A stretch of 64,000 bases of DNA, from the NCBI RefSeq assembly GCF_021502585.1, contig NZ_JAKFGM010000002.1, forward strand, positions 558,501 to 622,500, written 5' to 3'. Source of the DNA: Sphingomonas cremea (GTDB lineage Bacteria > Pseudomonadota > Alphaproteobacteria > Sphingomonadales > Sphingomonadaceae). The translations under genes were made by a program, and so were the position numbers. Shown here piece by piece: positions 27,606-36,152 of the stretch; position 1 is the stretch's first letter; each line of letters opens with the position of its first letter. The notes below the pieces were generated by a model that worked only from the letters and a program-made list of their open reading frames with translations, made no database searches and had not been told where the DNA came from.

Positions 27606-30026
27606 CTAATCGATCCGCATCGCTACTTCCGCCAACGCCTCGGCTTCGATCAGCAACGCTTCGTCAGCTGAGCCGGCCGGTGCCGCCTCGCGACCGACGA
27701 TGACCATCAACGGGACCGCCATCGGGGTGATTCGATCGGCCTTGACGTGGACCATCGTCGCCGAAGCGCGATCGACGAGGCGAACGAGGCGACCCAATTC
27801 GGTCATTCTCGTCCGCGCATCGTCCCAGGCCGCTCGCAAAAGCAGGTGGTCGGGCTCATATTTGCGAAGCACATCGTAGATGAGGTCAGTCGAGAAACTG
27901 ACCTGTCGTCCGGTTTTACGCTTGCCGGGATGCTGTCGCTCGACCAGGCCACCGATCACCGCAACTTCGCGAAAAGCGCTTTTGAGCAGATAAGAGCGCT
28001 CGACCCACTCGACGAACTCTCGTTCAAGTATATCGGCGGAAAAGAGCGATTGCGGGTCGCTGATGGGCTCAAGGCCATAACAGGCGATGCCATAGTCGTT
28101 GGCGACGAAGCCGAGCGGCTTCAAGCCATCATTCTCCATGCGCTTGGTGAGAAGCATCCCCAGCGACTGGTGGGCATTCCACCCCTCGAAGCTGTACGCG
28201 CACAGGTAATGACGCCCCTCATGCCCGAACGTTTCGACCAGCAGCTGGTGCGGTTCCGGAATTACCGAGCGGCGGTCCTGGACCTCCAGCCATTCTCGAA
28301 CATCATCGGGGAAACGGTGCCAGTCGTTGCGATCGGCGAGCATTTGCCGAACGCGATTGGCGAGGTGCGTCGACATCGACATTCGCTGGCCCCCGTATGT
28401 GACGATGCGCGCCGACTTCTTCGACGCGTGCACGATGATGTCGGTGTCCTTGATCCTCTCGACTTCCAGGCTCAGGCCCGCGAAGAAAAAATGGTCGCCC
28501 GGCGTTAGGGTCGAGGCGAATCCCTCCTCGACCATGCCAAGCCTGCGGCCTCCTTTGAATCGAACATCCATCAGCGGCTGCTCGACGATCACGCCGGCGT
28601 TCATTCGATGCTGCGCTGCGATGGTCGGCCTGGCGAGCCGCCAGCGGCCCGGCGTTTCCTCTACGATCCGCCGGAAGCGGTCATAGGCCTTCAGCGCGTA
28701 GCCACCGGTCGCGACGAAACTGAGGATTTCTCGGAACGTCTCCAGCCTGAGATCCGAATAAGGTGCGGCCGAGCGAACTTCGGTAAGCAGTTCGGACTCG
28801 TCGAAAGGCCCGGCGCAGGCCACGGCAAGGACGTGCTGAGCGAGCACATCGAGCGTGCCCGGTCGGAAGATATCAGGGTCAAGCTCGCGGTCGTCGATGG
28901 CATCGAGCGCCGCTCGGGCTTCGAGATATTCGAACCGGTTGCCGGGAACGATGATGCCCTGGCTCGGCTCGTCGAGCCGATGGTTGGCTCGGCCGATGCG
29001 CTGCAAGAGGCGTGAGCTACCCTTGGGCGCTCCCATCTGTATGACGAGGTCAATGTCGCCCCAGTCGATACCGAGGTCGAGGCTGGCGGTGGCGACCAGC
29101 GCGCGAACTTTGCCAGCCGCCATTGCCGCTTCGATCTTGCGTCGCGCCTCGAGTGCCAGGCTGCCATGATGGATTCCGATCGGCAGCGCCTGGTTGTTGA
29201 CCGACCACAATTTCTGGAAAATCAGCTCGGCAAGGCCGCGCGTGTTGCAGAAGACCAGCGTTGTCTTGTGTCGCTCGATCTCCTTCATCACCTCGCGCGC
29301 GGCGTGAAAGCCGCTGTGGCCGGACCACGGAATGCGATTCTCCGGGATGAGGATCGACAGGTCGGGCTCTGCGCCGGGCTCTCCTTCGACGAAGCGAACC
29401 CGGTCGATGTCGGCATCGGTTGCTAGCCAGCTCCTGTACGCGTCGGGTTCGGCAACGGTAGCGCTTAGGCCGACTCGCCGCATTCCCGGCGAGAGCGCTT
29501 GCAGCCGGGACATTGACAATGACAGCAGGTCGCCACGTTTTTCGCGAGCGAATGCATGAATTTCGTCGACGACGACGGTCTTGAGATTCTCGAACAGCAG
29601 TTTGCTGTCGGGGTAGCTGAGAAGGAGGCTGAGACTTTCCGGAGTGGTCAACAGTATCTGGGGCGGTCGCACCCGCTGTCGTGCCTTACGGTCCGACGGC
29701 GTATCGCCCGTCCTCGTTTCGACCCGGATGTCGAGTCCCATCTCGGCGATCGGCGTTAGCAGGTTGCGCTGAACGTCGACCGCCAAGGCTTTCAGAGGGG
29801 AGACATATAGCGTGTGGAGCCCCTCGGCCGGACTTTCGATCAGGTCGACCAGCGTAGGGAGGAAGCCCGCCAGCGTCTTGCCGGCACCGGTCGCCGCCAC
29901 CAGTAGCACATGATCGCCTTCCTGTACCGCATCCAGCATTTCCAGCTGGTGCCCGCGGGGCTTCCAGCCGCGATCCGCGAACCAGCGCTCGACAATAGGG
30001 GGAAGGGCACTCACATTGGCGATCAT
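27606..30026 (-). CDS. Ligase-associated DNA damage response DEXH-box helicase (Lhr-like)
   Basis: An 806-residue Lhr-type superfamily 2 helicase. Walker A is LLVAATGAGKTLAGF, the DEXH box is VVVDEIHAF, motif III is VGLSATV and the C-terminal motifs include ATASLDLGIDWGDIDLV and QRIGRANHR; Lhr-core winged-helix and C-terminal domains follow. The family co-occurs with PdeM, a beta-CASP-like exonuclease and an ATP-dependent ligase in bacterial DNA repair clusters. ATG 30026 is preceded by GAGG at a six-base distance. Its start codon is interleaved with the start of the divergent exonuclease gene. Confidence 0.92.
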   Translation of the reverse strand: MIANVSALPPIVERWFADRGWKPRGHQLEMLDAVQEGDHVLLVAATGAGKTLAGFLPTLVDLIESPAEGLHTLYVSPLKALAVDVQRNLLTPIAEMGLDIRVETRTGDTPSDRKARQRVRPPQILLTTPESLSLLLSYPDSKLLFENLKTVVVDEIHAFAREKRGDLLSLSMSRLQALSPGMRRVGLSATVAEPDAYRSWLATDADIDRVRFVEGEPGAEPDLSILIPENRIPWSGHSGFHAAREVMKEIERHKTTLVFCNTRGLAELIFQKLWSVNNQALPIGIHHGSLALEARRKIEAAMAAGKVRALVATASLDLGIDWGDIDLVIQMGAPKGSSRLLQRIGRANHRLDEPSQGIIVPGNRFEYLEARAALDAIDDRELDPDIFRPGTLDVLAQHVLAVACAGPFDESELLTEVRSAAPYSDLRLETFREILSFVATGGYALKAYDRFRRIVEETPGRWRLARPTIAAQHRMNAGVIVEQPLMDVRFKGGRRLGMVEEGFASTLTPGDHFFFAGLSLEVERIKDTDIIVHASKKSARIVTYGGQRMSMSTHLANRVRQMLADRNDWHRFPDDVREWLEVQDRRSVIPEPHQLLVETFGHEGRHYLCAYSFEGWNAHQSLGMLLTKRMENDGLKPLGFVANDYGIACYGLEPISDPQSLFSADILEREFVEWVERSYLLKSAFREVAVIGGLVERQHPGKRKTGRQVSFSTDLIYDVLRKYEPDHLLLRAAWDDARTRMTELGRLVRLVDRASATMVHVKADRITPMAVPLMVIVGREAAPAGSADEALLIEAEALAEVAMRID

Positions 30027-31023
30027 GGTTCGCCTCGGTAGCTGGATCGAGCCTTTTCCCGAAGGCATTTACGTAAGGCCGGCCGACGCCTGGATCGATC
30101 CGGCGATGCCCAAGCCGTATGCACTAATCACCCATGGCCATGGCGATCACGCCCGCGGCGGGCACGGTACAGTGTGGGCGACGCCTGAAACCCTGGCAAT
30201 CATGGAGGCTCGGTACGGCGAACAAAATGGGCGGCCGGTGAATTATGGCGATAACGTTCGCTTGGGAATGGTCGACATAAGCTTCGTTCCCGCCGGGCAT
30301 GTGCTGGGCTCTGCACAGATCGTGATGGAATATGGCGGAGAGCGGGTGGTCGTCTCCGGCGACTATAAGCGCCGGGAGGATCCCACTTGTGAGCCTTTCG
30401 TTGTAACGCCTTGCGACATTTTCATCAGCGAGGCGACCTTCGGACTGCCGGTATTCCGCCATCCCGACACCGGCAGCGAAATCGACCGGCTGCTGCATCG
30501 CTTGCGCTCCGAGCCCGAACGCTGCGTGCTGGTCGGCGCCTACGCGCTGGGCAAGGCGCAACGGCTGATCATGGAATTACGTGGACGAGGTTACGAAGAG
30601 CCGGTCTACATCCATGGCGCGCTGGAGCGCCTTTGCCGACTCTATGAGGAGCAGGGCGTCCCGCTTGGTGAACTTCGCCTGGCGACGGGAACGCCGAAGG
30701 CCGAACTGCAAGGGAAGATTATCCTCTGCCCACCGGGAGCGCTAAACGACCGATGGTCGCGACGGTTGCCCGATCCGATTACCGCCATGGCCTCGGGCTG
30801 GATGCGCATTCGGCAGCGGGCGCGCCAGCGCAATGTCGAGCTACCCCTCATCATCTCCGACCATGCCGACTGGGACGAACTTACCCAGACCATTCGTGAG
30901 ATCGCGCCCAAGGAAGTATGGATCACGCACGGCCGCGAGGACGCATTGATGCACTGGTGCCATTTGCACCAGATCAAGGCGCGGGAGCTGAACCTGGTCG
31001 GCTATGAGGATGAGGACGATTGA
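30016..31023 (+). CDS. Ligase-associated DNA damage response exonuclease
   Basis: Metallo-beta-lactamase/beta-CASP-type nuclease of about 335 residues. Metal motif ALITHGHGDHARGGH is near the N-terminus, FVPAGHVLGSAQI and VVSGDYKRREDPTCEPF follow, and the C-terminal His is in WITHGREDAL. The family acts in DNA end processing together with the helicase and PdeM. Two starts are possible: TTG 30016 with GGAAGGG eight bases upstream (used here) or ATG 30025. Either overlaps the divergent helicase start. The usual next gene, an ATP-dependent DNA ligase, is absent; a PAS-GAF gene converges instead. Confidence 0.88.
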   Translation: MAIMVRLGSWIEPFPEGIYVRPADAWIDPAMPKPYALITHGHGDHARGGHGTVWATPETLAIMEARYGEQNGRPVNYGDNVRLGMVDISFVPAGHVLGSAQIVMEYGGERVVVSGDYKRREDPTCEPFVVTPCDIFISEATFGLPVFRHPDTGSEIDRLLHRLRSEPERCVLVGAYALGKAQRLIMELRGRGYEEPVYIHGALERLCRLYEEQGVPLGELRLATGTPKAELQGKIILCPPGALNDRWSRRLPDPITAMASGWMRIRQRARQRNVELPLIISDHADWDELTQTIREIAPKEVWITHGREDALMHWCHLHQIKARELNLVGYEDEDD

Positions 31024-31029
31024 GGCGAA

Positions 31030-31048
31030 GGCAGTCCAGGGGACTGCC
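31030..31048. terminator. Perfect hairpin between convergent genes
   Basis: GGCAGTCC at 31030-31037 pairs perfectly with GGACTGCC at 31041-31048 around a three-base loop. It sits in the 38-base gap between the convergent exonuclease and PAS-GAF genes. There is no U-tract on either strand, so termination efficiency is uncertain; it could serve both directions. Confidence 0.45.
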
Positions 31049-31061
31049 GAACATCAATCGG

Positions 31062-32006
31062 TCAGCCGGTCATCCGGGCGATGGTGCGCAGGGCACTTTG
31101 GGCCCGGTCGCGGTCGATTACCAGCGCCGCCGTTTGCGTGACAAGATCGACGAGGGCGAGGTCACGCACGGTCGGCTCACGCGGCTCCCTATGGTACATG
31201 GCGAAAGTGCCAAGCACTTTCCGGCCCGCTGTCATGATCGGGATCGACCAACAGGCGCGCAGGCCATGGGCATCGGCTAGTTCGCGGAAGTCGGCCCACA
31301 GCGGATCGTTGGCGATATCGGATACGAACACCGGTTCTGCGGTGAAGGCGGCGGTCCCGCAGGAGCCGACGCAGGGGCCGATCTCTGCGCCGTCGATCGC
31401 CTGGCAATAGGCGTCCGGCAGGCTTGGCGCGGCGCCATGGCGGAGGTGCTGGCCATCGGGATCAAGTAGCAGGATTGAGCCTAGGACTTGGGTCCGCGAT
31501 GTGGATTCGACGATCCCGATCAGCTCGCTCAACGTTTGTTCAAGCGGGCTGTCGCCGATTGCCAGTTCGAGCACGCGATTGTGCGCCGCGCGAAGCGCCT
31601 CGTTTCGCTTGTCGCCGGTGACCTCATGCCCCTGGACAAAGATGACGGCCGGACCGCCATCGCTAGCGGGCAGCGGCTGGAACAGTACGTCGACGAAGAT
31701 TTCTTCGGGCAGTTCGCCAGGTCGGGAGACCCGCATCGCCACGCCATGGCCGATCAGCGGCTCAGGGGAGTCGGCGACGCGGTCGAGCAGGTCGACAAAG
31801 GCCTGGCCGGCGAATTCCGGAATTGCTTCCGTTATCGTTTTGCCGGCCAGGTCATTGTGGCCGACCAATTCTGAGAAGGCGTTGTTGGCGAAGGCAAAGC
31901 GATGGTCGGGGCCTTCGAGCAGGGCCATGAATCCGGGCGCTCGCTCGAACATCTGTTGGAGCCGCTCACGCTCGCTGCCGTCCAAAGCAAGCTGGTTCAG
32001 CATCAC
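31062..32006 (-). CDS. PAS-GAF sensory protein without an output domain
   Basis: A 314-residue soluble protein. Residues about 15-130 form a PAS domain (MFERAPGFMALLEGPDHRFA, FANNAFSELVG) and about 145-310 a GAF domain (LGSILLLDPDGQHLRHGAAP, IGPCVGSCGTAAF, CWSIPIMTAGRKVLGTFAMY). This PAS-GAF pair is normally followed by an HWE-type histidine kinase or a cyclic di-GMP domain, but the frame stops right after the GAF helix. No response regulator is adjacent. It may be a stand-alone sensor or a truncated kinase. Confidence 0.85.
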   Translation of the reverse strand: MMLNQLALDGSERERLQQMFERAPGFMALLEGPDHRFAFANNAFSELVGHNDLAGKTITEAIPEFAGQAFVDLLDRVADSPEPLIGHGVAMRVSRPGELPEEIFVDVLFQPLPASDGGPAVIFVQGHEVTGDKRNEALRAAHNRVLELAIGDSPLEQTLSELIGIVESTSRTQVLGSILLLDPDGQHLRHGAAPSLPDAYCQAIDGAEIGPCVGSCGTAAFTAEPVFVSDIANDPLWADFRELADAHGLRACWSIPIMTAGRKVLGTFAMYHREPREPTVRDLALVDLVTQTAALVIDRDRAQSALRTIARMTG

Positions 32007-32068
32007 ATCGCCTTACAGTAACCGCGCGCCCTAGTCACGGCGATCGAGGGAATGGGCGCCGAACCCGG

Positions 32069-33448
32069 CTAGTGATCCGCTAACACCGGTGCGACGCCAC
32101 TTTTCTCCAGCTGGTCGTTCACGGCGGCCATCAGCCGGTCGAGCCCGGCCTTGTCCTTCGCTTCGGCACGGGCGACCAGAACGTCCTGGGTGTTCGATGC
32201 GCGCAGAAGCCACCAGCCGCCTTGAGTGTTGACCCGTACGCCGTCGGTTGAATCGACGTTGGCACCCTCGTTGGCGAGACGCTTGGCAACCTCGTCGATA
32301 ACAGCGAACTTGCGGCTTTCGTCGACCTGGAAGCGAAGCTCGGGCGTCGCCACGGAAACCGGAATCTCGTCCTTCAGCTCGGTCAGGGACTTGCCGCTGT
32401 CCGAAACAGCACGGATCACCCGCACGGCCGCGTAGAGCGCGTCGTCGAACCCGTACCATTGATGTTTGAAGAATATGTGTCCGCTCATTTCGCCCGCGAG
32501 CGGGGAGCCGGTTTCCTTCATCTTCGACTTGATCAGGCTATGCCCGGTCTTCCACATCAATGGCTTGCCACCCATTTCGGCGATGCGATCGAACAGGATT
32601 TGACTTGCCTTCACATCGGCAATGATTGTTGCCCCGGGCTCATCCTTCAACACCGGCGCGGCGAGGATGATCAAAAGCTGGTCGCCCCAGATCACCCGGC
32701 CCTGGCTGTCGACCGCACCAAGCCGGTCCGCGTCGCCGTCCAGGGCGAAACCGAAGTCGAGCTGCTTGTCCGCCACCAGCTTTTTCAAGTCGGCGAGATT
32801 GGCTTCGACAGTCGGATCGGGGTGATGATTGGGAAATCGGCCGTCGACGTCGGTGTAGAGCGTATAATGCTCGCCTGGAAGGCGCTTAACGAGCTTCTCG
32901 AGCACTAGCCCGCCGGCTCCGTTGCCCGCGTCCCAGCCGATCCGATAGGCCTTGCCATCGAAGCCCTTGACCAGCGCATCGACATAGGAGTCGACGATGT
33001 CTACCTCCTCGACGCCGCCTCGGCCTTCGCTCCAATCGCCCGCTGCGGCGCGCCGGCCCAGGTCTTGTATCTCCTGTCCGAAGACAGAGCGGCCGTTCAG
33101 CAGCATTTTGAAACCATTGTAGTCGGCTGGGTTATGGCTGCCAGTGACTTGGACGCCCCCTTGCACGTCTAGCGTTGCCACAGCGAAATAAAGCATCGGC
33201 GAAGGTCCCATGCCGATCTTCACTACAATGAGTCCGCCCTCGGTCAGCCCTTCGATCAACGCGGCTTCAAGCTCGGGCGAATGGGTTCGGCCATCACGGC
33301 CAACGGCGACGCGCTTGGCGCCTTCCGATGTCGCCAAGGCGGCATAGCTGCGGCCGAGCGCGTAGGCGTCCTCGGGATTGAGGGTCTGTCCGACGATCCC
33401 CCGCACGTCATATTCGCGCAGGATGGTCCGATTAAACTGGTGTGACAT
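32069..33448 (-). CDS. Phosphomannomutase/phosphoglucomutase
   Basis: Alpha-D-phosphohexomutase of 459 residues (AlgC/ManB type) interconverting hexose 6- and 1-phosphates for polysaccharide precursors. The phosphoserine loop is QVTGSHNPADYNG, the metal loop FALDGDADRLG and the sugar loop with GEMSGHIFF; the C-terminal phosphate-binding domain contains RASNTQDVLVARAEA. Whether it prefers mannose or glucose cannot be told from sequence. It lies 26 bases after mipZ on the same strand. Confidence 0.93.
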   Translation of the reverse strand: MSHQFNRTILREYDVRGIVGQTLNPEDAYALGRSYAALATSEGAKRVAVGRDGRTHSPELEAALIEGLTEGGLIVVKIGMGPSPMLYFAVATLDVQGGVQVTGSHNPADYNGFKMLLNGRSVFGQEIQDLGRRAAAGDWSEGRGGVEEVDIVDSYVDALVKGFDGKAYRIGWDAGNGAGGLVLEKLVKRLPGEHYTLYTDVDGRFPNHHPDPTVEANLADLKKLVADKQLDFGFALDGDADRLGAVDSQGRVIWGDQLLIILAAPVLKDEPGATIIADVKASQILFDRIAEMGGKPLMWKTGHSLIKSKMKETGSPLAGEMSGHIFFKHQWYGFDDALYAAVRVIRAVSDSGKSLTELKDEIPVSVATPELRFQVDESRKFAVIDEVAKRLANEGANVDSTDGVRVNTQGGWWLLRASNTQDVLVARAEAKDKAGLDRLMAAVNDQLEKSGVAPVLADH

Positions 33449-33474
33449 TGGAATCCTTGTTTGCGGGCCTGGAA

Positions 33475-34275
33475 TCAGCCCGCGGCAGCGGCCTTGGGCT
33501 GCTCGATATCGGCCTCGCCGGGAACGGCAAGCCCTGAAATCATTTCGCGCAACTCCTGACGGGCCGCAATGTGTCCCAGGCTAACGTCGCTTAGCTCCGG
33601 GAGGTCGAGCAAGGTCAGCCCTTTCGGAAACAACTCGCGGTAGATGACTCGCTCACCTAGGCCGGGGATGACGCGATATCCGACGCGCCGGGCCAGCTCG
33701 TCCAGCGCGGCGCCGACACGTTGGAGGTTATGTGAATTAATGTGCTGCAGGCGGTTCCGCAGAACGACCCAGTCGACGCTCTTGCCGGTATCCTTGGCGC
33801 GCTGCGTGCGGCTGTTCCAGATCAACTCCGCATAGAAGCTGGGCTTGGTGACCTTGAAATTTTCGGGATGGACCTGGCCGATGAGGTCAAGGTCGACAAA
33901 GCTGTCGTTCATCGGCGTGACAAGGGTGTCGGCCTTGAGAATCGTAGCCCGGGCTATTGGATCGTCGCGGCCGGGAGTGTCGACCACTAGCACATCGGCC
34001 ACTTCGCCCAGGCGGGCGATGGCAGCCTCAAGCCCCGCATCGGTTTGATCCTCAAGAACCTCAAAGGCTGCGCGAGGCAATTGCTTGTCGAGCCGGCGCA
34101 TGGTTGCATCGCGATTCTCGAGATAGCGGGTCATGGTCCGCTGGCGTTGGTCGAGGTCGAGCGCGCCGACCCGATGGCCTGACGCGGCGAGCGCAATCGC
34201 GGTGTGGACCGCAGTGGTCGATTTGCCGGTGCCGCCCTTTTCATTGGCGAAGACGATGAAGTGCGGCTGGCCCAT
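33475..34275 (-). CDS. mipZ: Division-plane positioning ATPase MipZ
   Basis: ParA/MinD-superfamily ATPase of 266 residues. The deviant Walker A is FANEKGGTGKSTTAVHTA, Walker B region VLVVDTPGRDDPIARA. The motifs SFVDLDLIGQV and LRNRLQHINSHN are specific to MipZ, which forms a gradient from ParB-bound poles and inhibits FtsZ at the wrong places in Alphaproteobacteria. ATG 34275 is chosen as the domain start. Divergent from panC with 83 bases between. Confidence 0.95.
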   Translation of the reverse strand: MGQPHFIVFANEKGGTGKSTTAVHTAIALAASGHRVGALDLDQRQRTMTRYLENRDATMRRLDKQLPRAAFEVLEDQTDAGLEAAIARLGEVADVLVVDTPGRDDPIARATILKADTLVTPMNDSFVDLDLIGQVHPENFKVTKPSFYAELIWNSRTQRAKDTGKSVDWVVLRNRLQHINSHNLQRVGAALDELARRVGYRVIPGLGERVIYRELFPKGLTLLDLPELSDVSLGHIAARQELREMISGLAVPGEADIEQPKAAAAG

Positions 34276-34358
34276 GGCCTGCTTATCCCCTTGTGATTCC
34301 CACAACCGCGCACGTAAGACGCGGCCCCGACACCAGATGTATCTGAGGCCTGAATCGC

Positions 34359-35210
34359 ATGCAAATCATTCGAGAGATGGGCGATTTGGCATTGGCCCTG
34401 CGGGAATGGCGCGACGCGAGGCTAACGATCGCGCTGGTGCCGACCATGGGGGCACTCCACGCCGGTCATATGGCGCTGGTCGATGCGGCCCGGGCCAAGG
34501 CCGATCGGGTTGTTGCGTCCATCTTCGTCAACCCGCTCCAGTTTGGGCCGAGCGAGGATCTCGATCGCTATCCGCGTCAGGAATCGGAGGACGCAAGGCT
34601 GCTTGAGCATCACGGCTGCGACCTTCTTTGGATGCCAAGCGCGGCCCAGCTTTATCCGCCGGGATATGCGACGACGGTCAGCGTATCCGGGGTCAGCGAG
34701 CGTTGGGACGGGGCGGCTCGGCCGGGTCATTTCGCCGGCGTCGCAACAGTGGTGGCCAAGCTGTTCACTTCGGTTCGGCCCGACATGGCTTTCTTCGGGG
34801 AGAAGGATTTCCAGCAGCTTGCGGTCATCCGTCGGATGACGGCCGATCTTGGCTTGGGCGTGACTATTCACGGCGTCGCGACCGTGCGCGACGCCGACGG
34901 TTTGGCCCTATCGTCCCGCAACGCCTACCTGAATGCTGACCAGCGGGTACAAGCCTTGGCCTTGCCGCGCACTCTCGAGGAAGCTGCAGACGCCATCCTT
35001 GCCGGCGAGGCAGTGCAAGCCGTGCTCGACGATGCCAAGGGCAAGCTCAGCGATGCAGGATTTTCGCGGATCGATTATTTCGCATTGGTCGACGCGGCGA
35101 CACTCGAACCGCTGGATGCGCCGTTGGGGGATATGCGACTGATTGCTGCGGCAGTGGTCGGCACCACAAGGCTGATCGACAATATCCGTGTCATTTCGGG
35201 CACAGTTTGA
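34359..35210 (+). CDS. panC: Pantoate--beta-alanine ligase
   Basis: Makes pantothenate from pantoate, beta-alanine and ATP. The 283-residue protein shows VPTMGALHAGHMALVDAA (HIGH-type motif), FVNPLQFGPSEDLDRYPR, GHFAGVATVVAKLF, FGEKDFQQLAVIRRM and ALSSRNAYL, all canonical. No panB or panD is nearby. It is divergent from mipZ. Confidence 0.96.
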   Translation: MQIIREMGDLALALREWRDARLTIALVPTMGALHAGHMALVDAARAKADRVVASIFVNPLQFGPSEDLDRYPRQESEDARLLEHHGCDLLWMPSAAQLYPPGYATTVSVSGVSERWDGAARPGHFAGVATVVAKLFTSVRPDMAFFGEKDFQQLAVIRRMTADLGLGVTIHGVATVRDADGLALSSRNAYLNADQRVQALALPRTLEEAADAILAGEAVQAVLDDAKGKLSDAGFSRIDYFALVDAATLEPLDAPLGDMRLIAAAVVGTTRLIDNIRVISGTV

Positions 35211-35229
35211 AAATAGCGTATCCGCGCCG

Positions 35230-35237
35230 TTAACCAT
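35230..35237 (+). promoter_or_regulatory. CtrA-like half-site upstream of the Sel1 gene
   Basis: The octamer TTAACCAT, a recognised CtrA half-site form in Alphaproteobacteria, lies 58 bases before the Sel1-protein ATG. A full TTAA-N7-TTAA pair is not present, so the call is weak. Confidence 0.25.
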
Positions 35238-35294
35238 TTGTTTGCGCCTTCAACGCGAACCTCTGCTCGATCGAACGAACAGGGGATTATGGTT

Positions 35295-35597
35295 ATGGCG
35301 ATCAGTCAGAAGAGCGCGGAATTCTTCCTCCGCAGTCGCATGGCGGAAGCGGAAGCAGGCAGTGTCGAAGCGCTTTATGAGCTTGGCGTCACTTACTCGA
35401 CGGGACGCGGCGGAATAAACGTCGACCTGATCGAGGCGCACAAATGGTTCAATCTCGCCGCACTGTCGGGCGATACCCGCAGCCAGGCCTGCCGCGCCGA
35501 AATCTCGTTCGAGATGACTGCGCGAGAAATTGCCGAAGCCCAACGTCAGGCCCGCGCATGGCTGGGGCAAAGCGGCCACCAGCGCTACGCGGCCTGA
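35295..35597 (+). CDS. Small Sel1-repeat protein
   Basis: About 100 residues. Residues 25-60 carry a Sel1-like helical repeat (ALYELGVTYSTGRGGINVDL followed by EAHKWFNLAALSGD), flanked by Arg/Glu-rich helices. Sel1 repeats mediate protein contacts; the function of this sphingomonad-type small protein is unknown. ATG 35295 is nine bases after GGGG at 35282-35285; the ATG at 35289 is too close to it. It ends 15 bases from the convergent pal stop. Confidence 0.75.
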   Translation: MAISQKSAEFFLRSRMAEAEAGSVEALYELGVTYSTGRGGINVDLIEAHKWFNLAALSGDTRSQACRAEISFEMTAREIAEAQRQARAWLGQSGHQRYAA

Positions 35598-35612
35598 CGC
35601 GAGGCCTACTGC

Positions 35613-36125
35613 TTATTTGACGACGACCGATACGGCGCGCCGGTTCTGTGCCCAGGCTTCTTCGTTCGAGCCTAGCGCGACCGGCCGTTCCTTGCCCCAG
35701 CTGATCGTGGTCAGCCGTCCTGCCGGAACGCCGTTGGCGATCAGGAAATCCTTCGCGGCGTTTGCCCGCCGCTCGCCCAGCGCCAGATTATATTCACGCG
35801 TGCCGCGCTCGTCGGCATGGCCCTCGATCGAACCCCGAACCGACGGATTGGCAAGGAACCAGCGGGCCTGAGCGGCCAGCGTCGCCTTCGACTGATCGTC
35901 CAGCGAATATTCGTCCGTACTGAAATAGACGGTGTCCGACCCCGCCTTTGCGACCAGATCCGCCTGCATCGCCGGAAGCTCGACCAGGTCGACGCTGTCG
36001 TCCGTGGCGGTGCCCGGCGGATTTGCGGGCTGTTCGGTGGCAGGCGGGACTTCGGCCGGCGGCGTCTTCTTAGCGCAGGCGACAAGCGCCACGGCGGCCA
36101 TGCCGATCAAGACGGTCTTCTTCAT
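35613..36125 (-). CDS. pal: Peptidoglycan-associated lipoprotein Pal
   Basis: Outer membrane lipoprotein of 170 residues. The lipobox is AVALVACAK, followed by a Pro-rich linker and an OmpA-like peptidoglycan-binding domain: TVYFSTDEYSLDDQS and IEGHADERGTREYNLALGER. It anchors the Tol-Pal system to the wall during cell constriction. The ATG at 36125 follows AAGGAG by six bases. Last gene of the tol operon, 27 bases after tolB. Confidence 0.95.
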   Translation of the reverse strand: MKKTVLIGMAAVALVACAKKTPPAEVPPATEQPANPPGTATDDSVDLVELPAMQADLVAKAGSDTVYFSTDEYSLDDQSKATLAAQARWFLANPSVRGSIEGHADERGTREYNLALGERRANAAKDFLIANGVPAGRLTTISWGKERPVALGSNEEAWAQNRRAVSVVVK

Positions 36126-36152
36126 CACTTACTCCTTATTTCCCTGTTCGGC

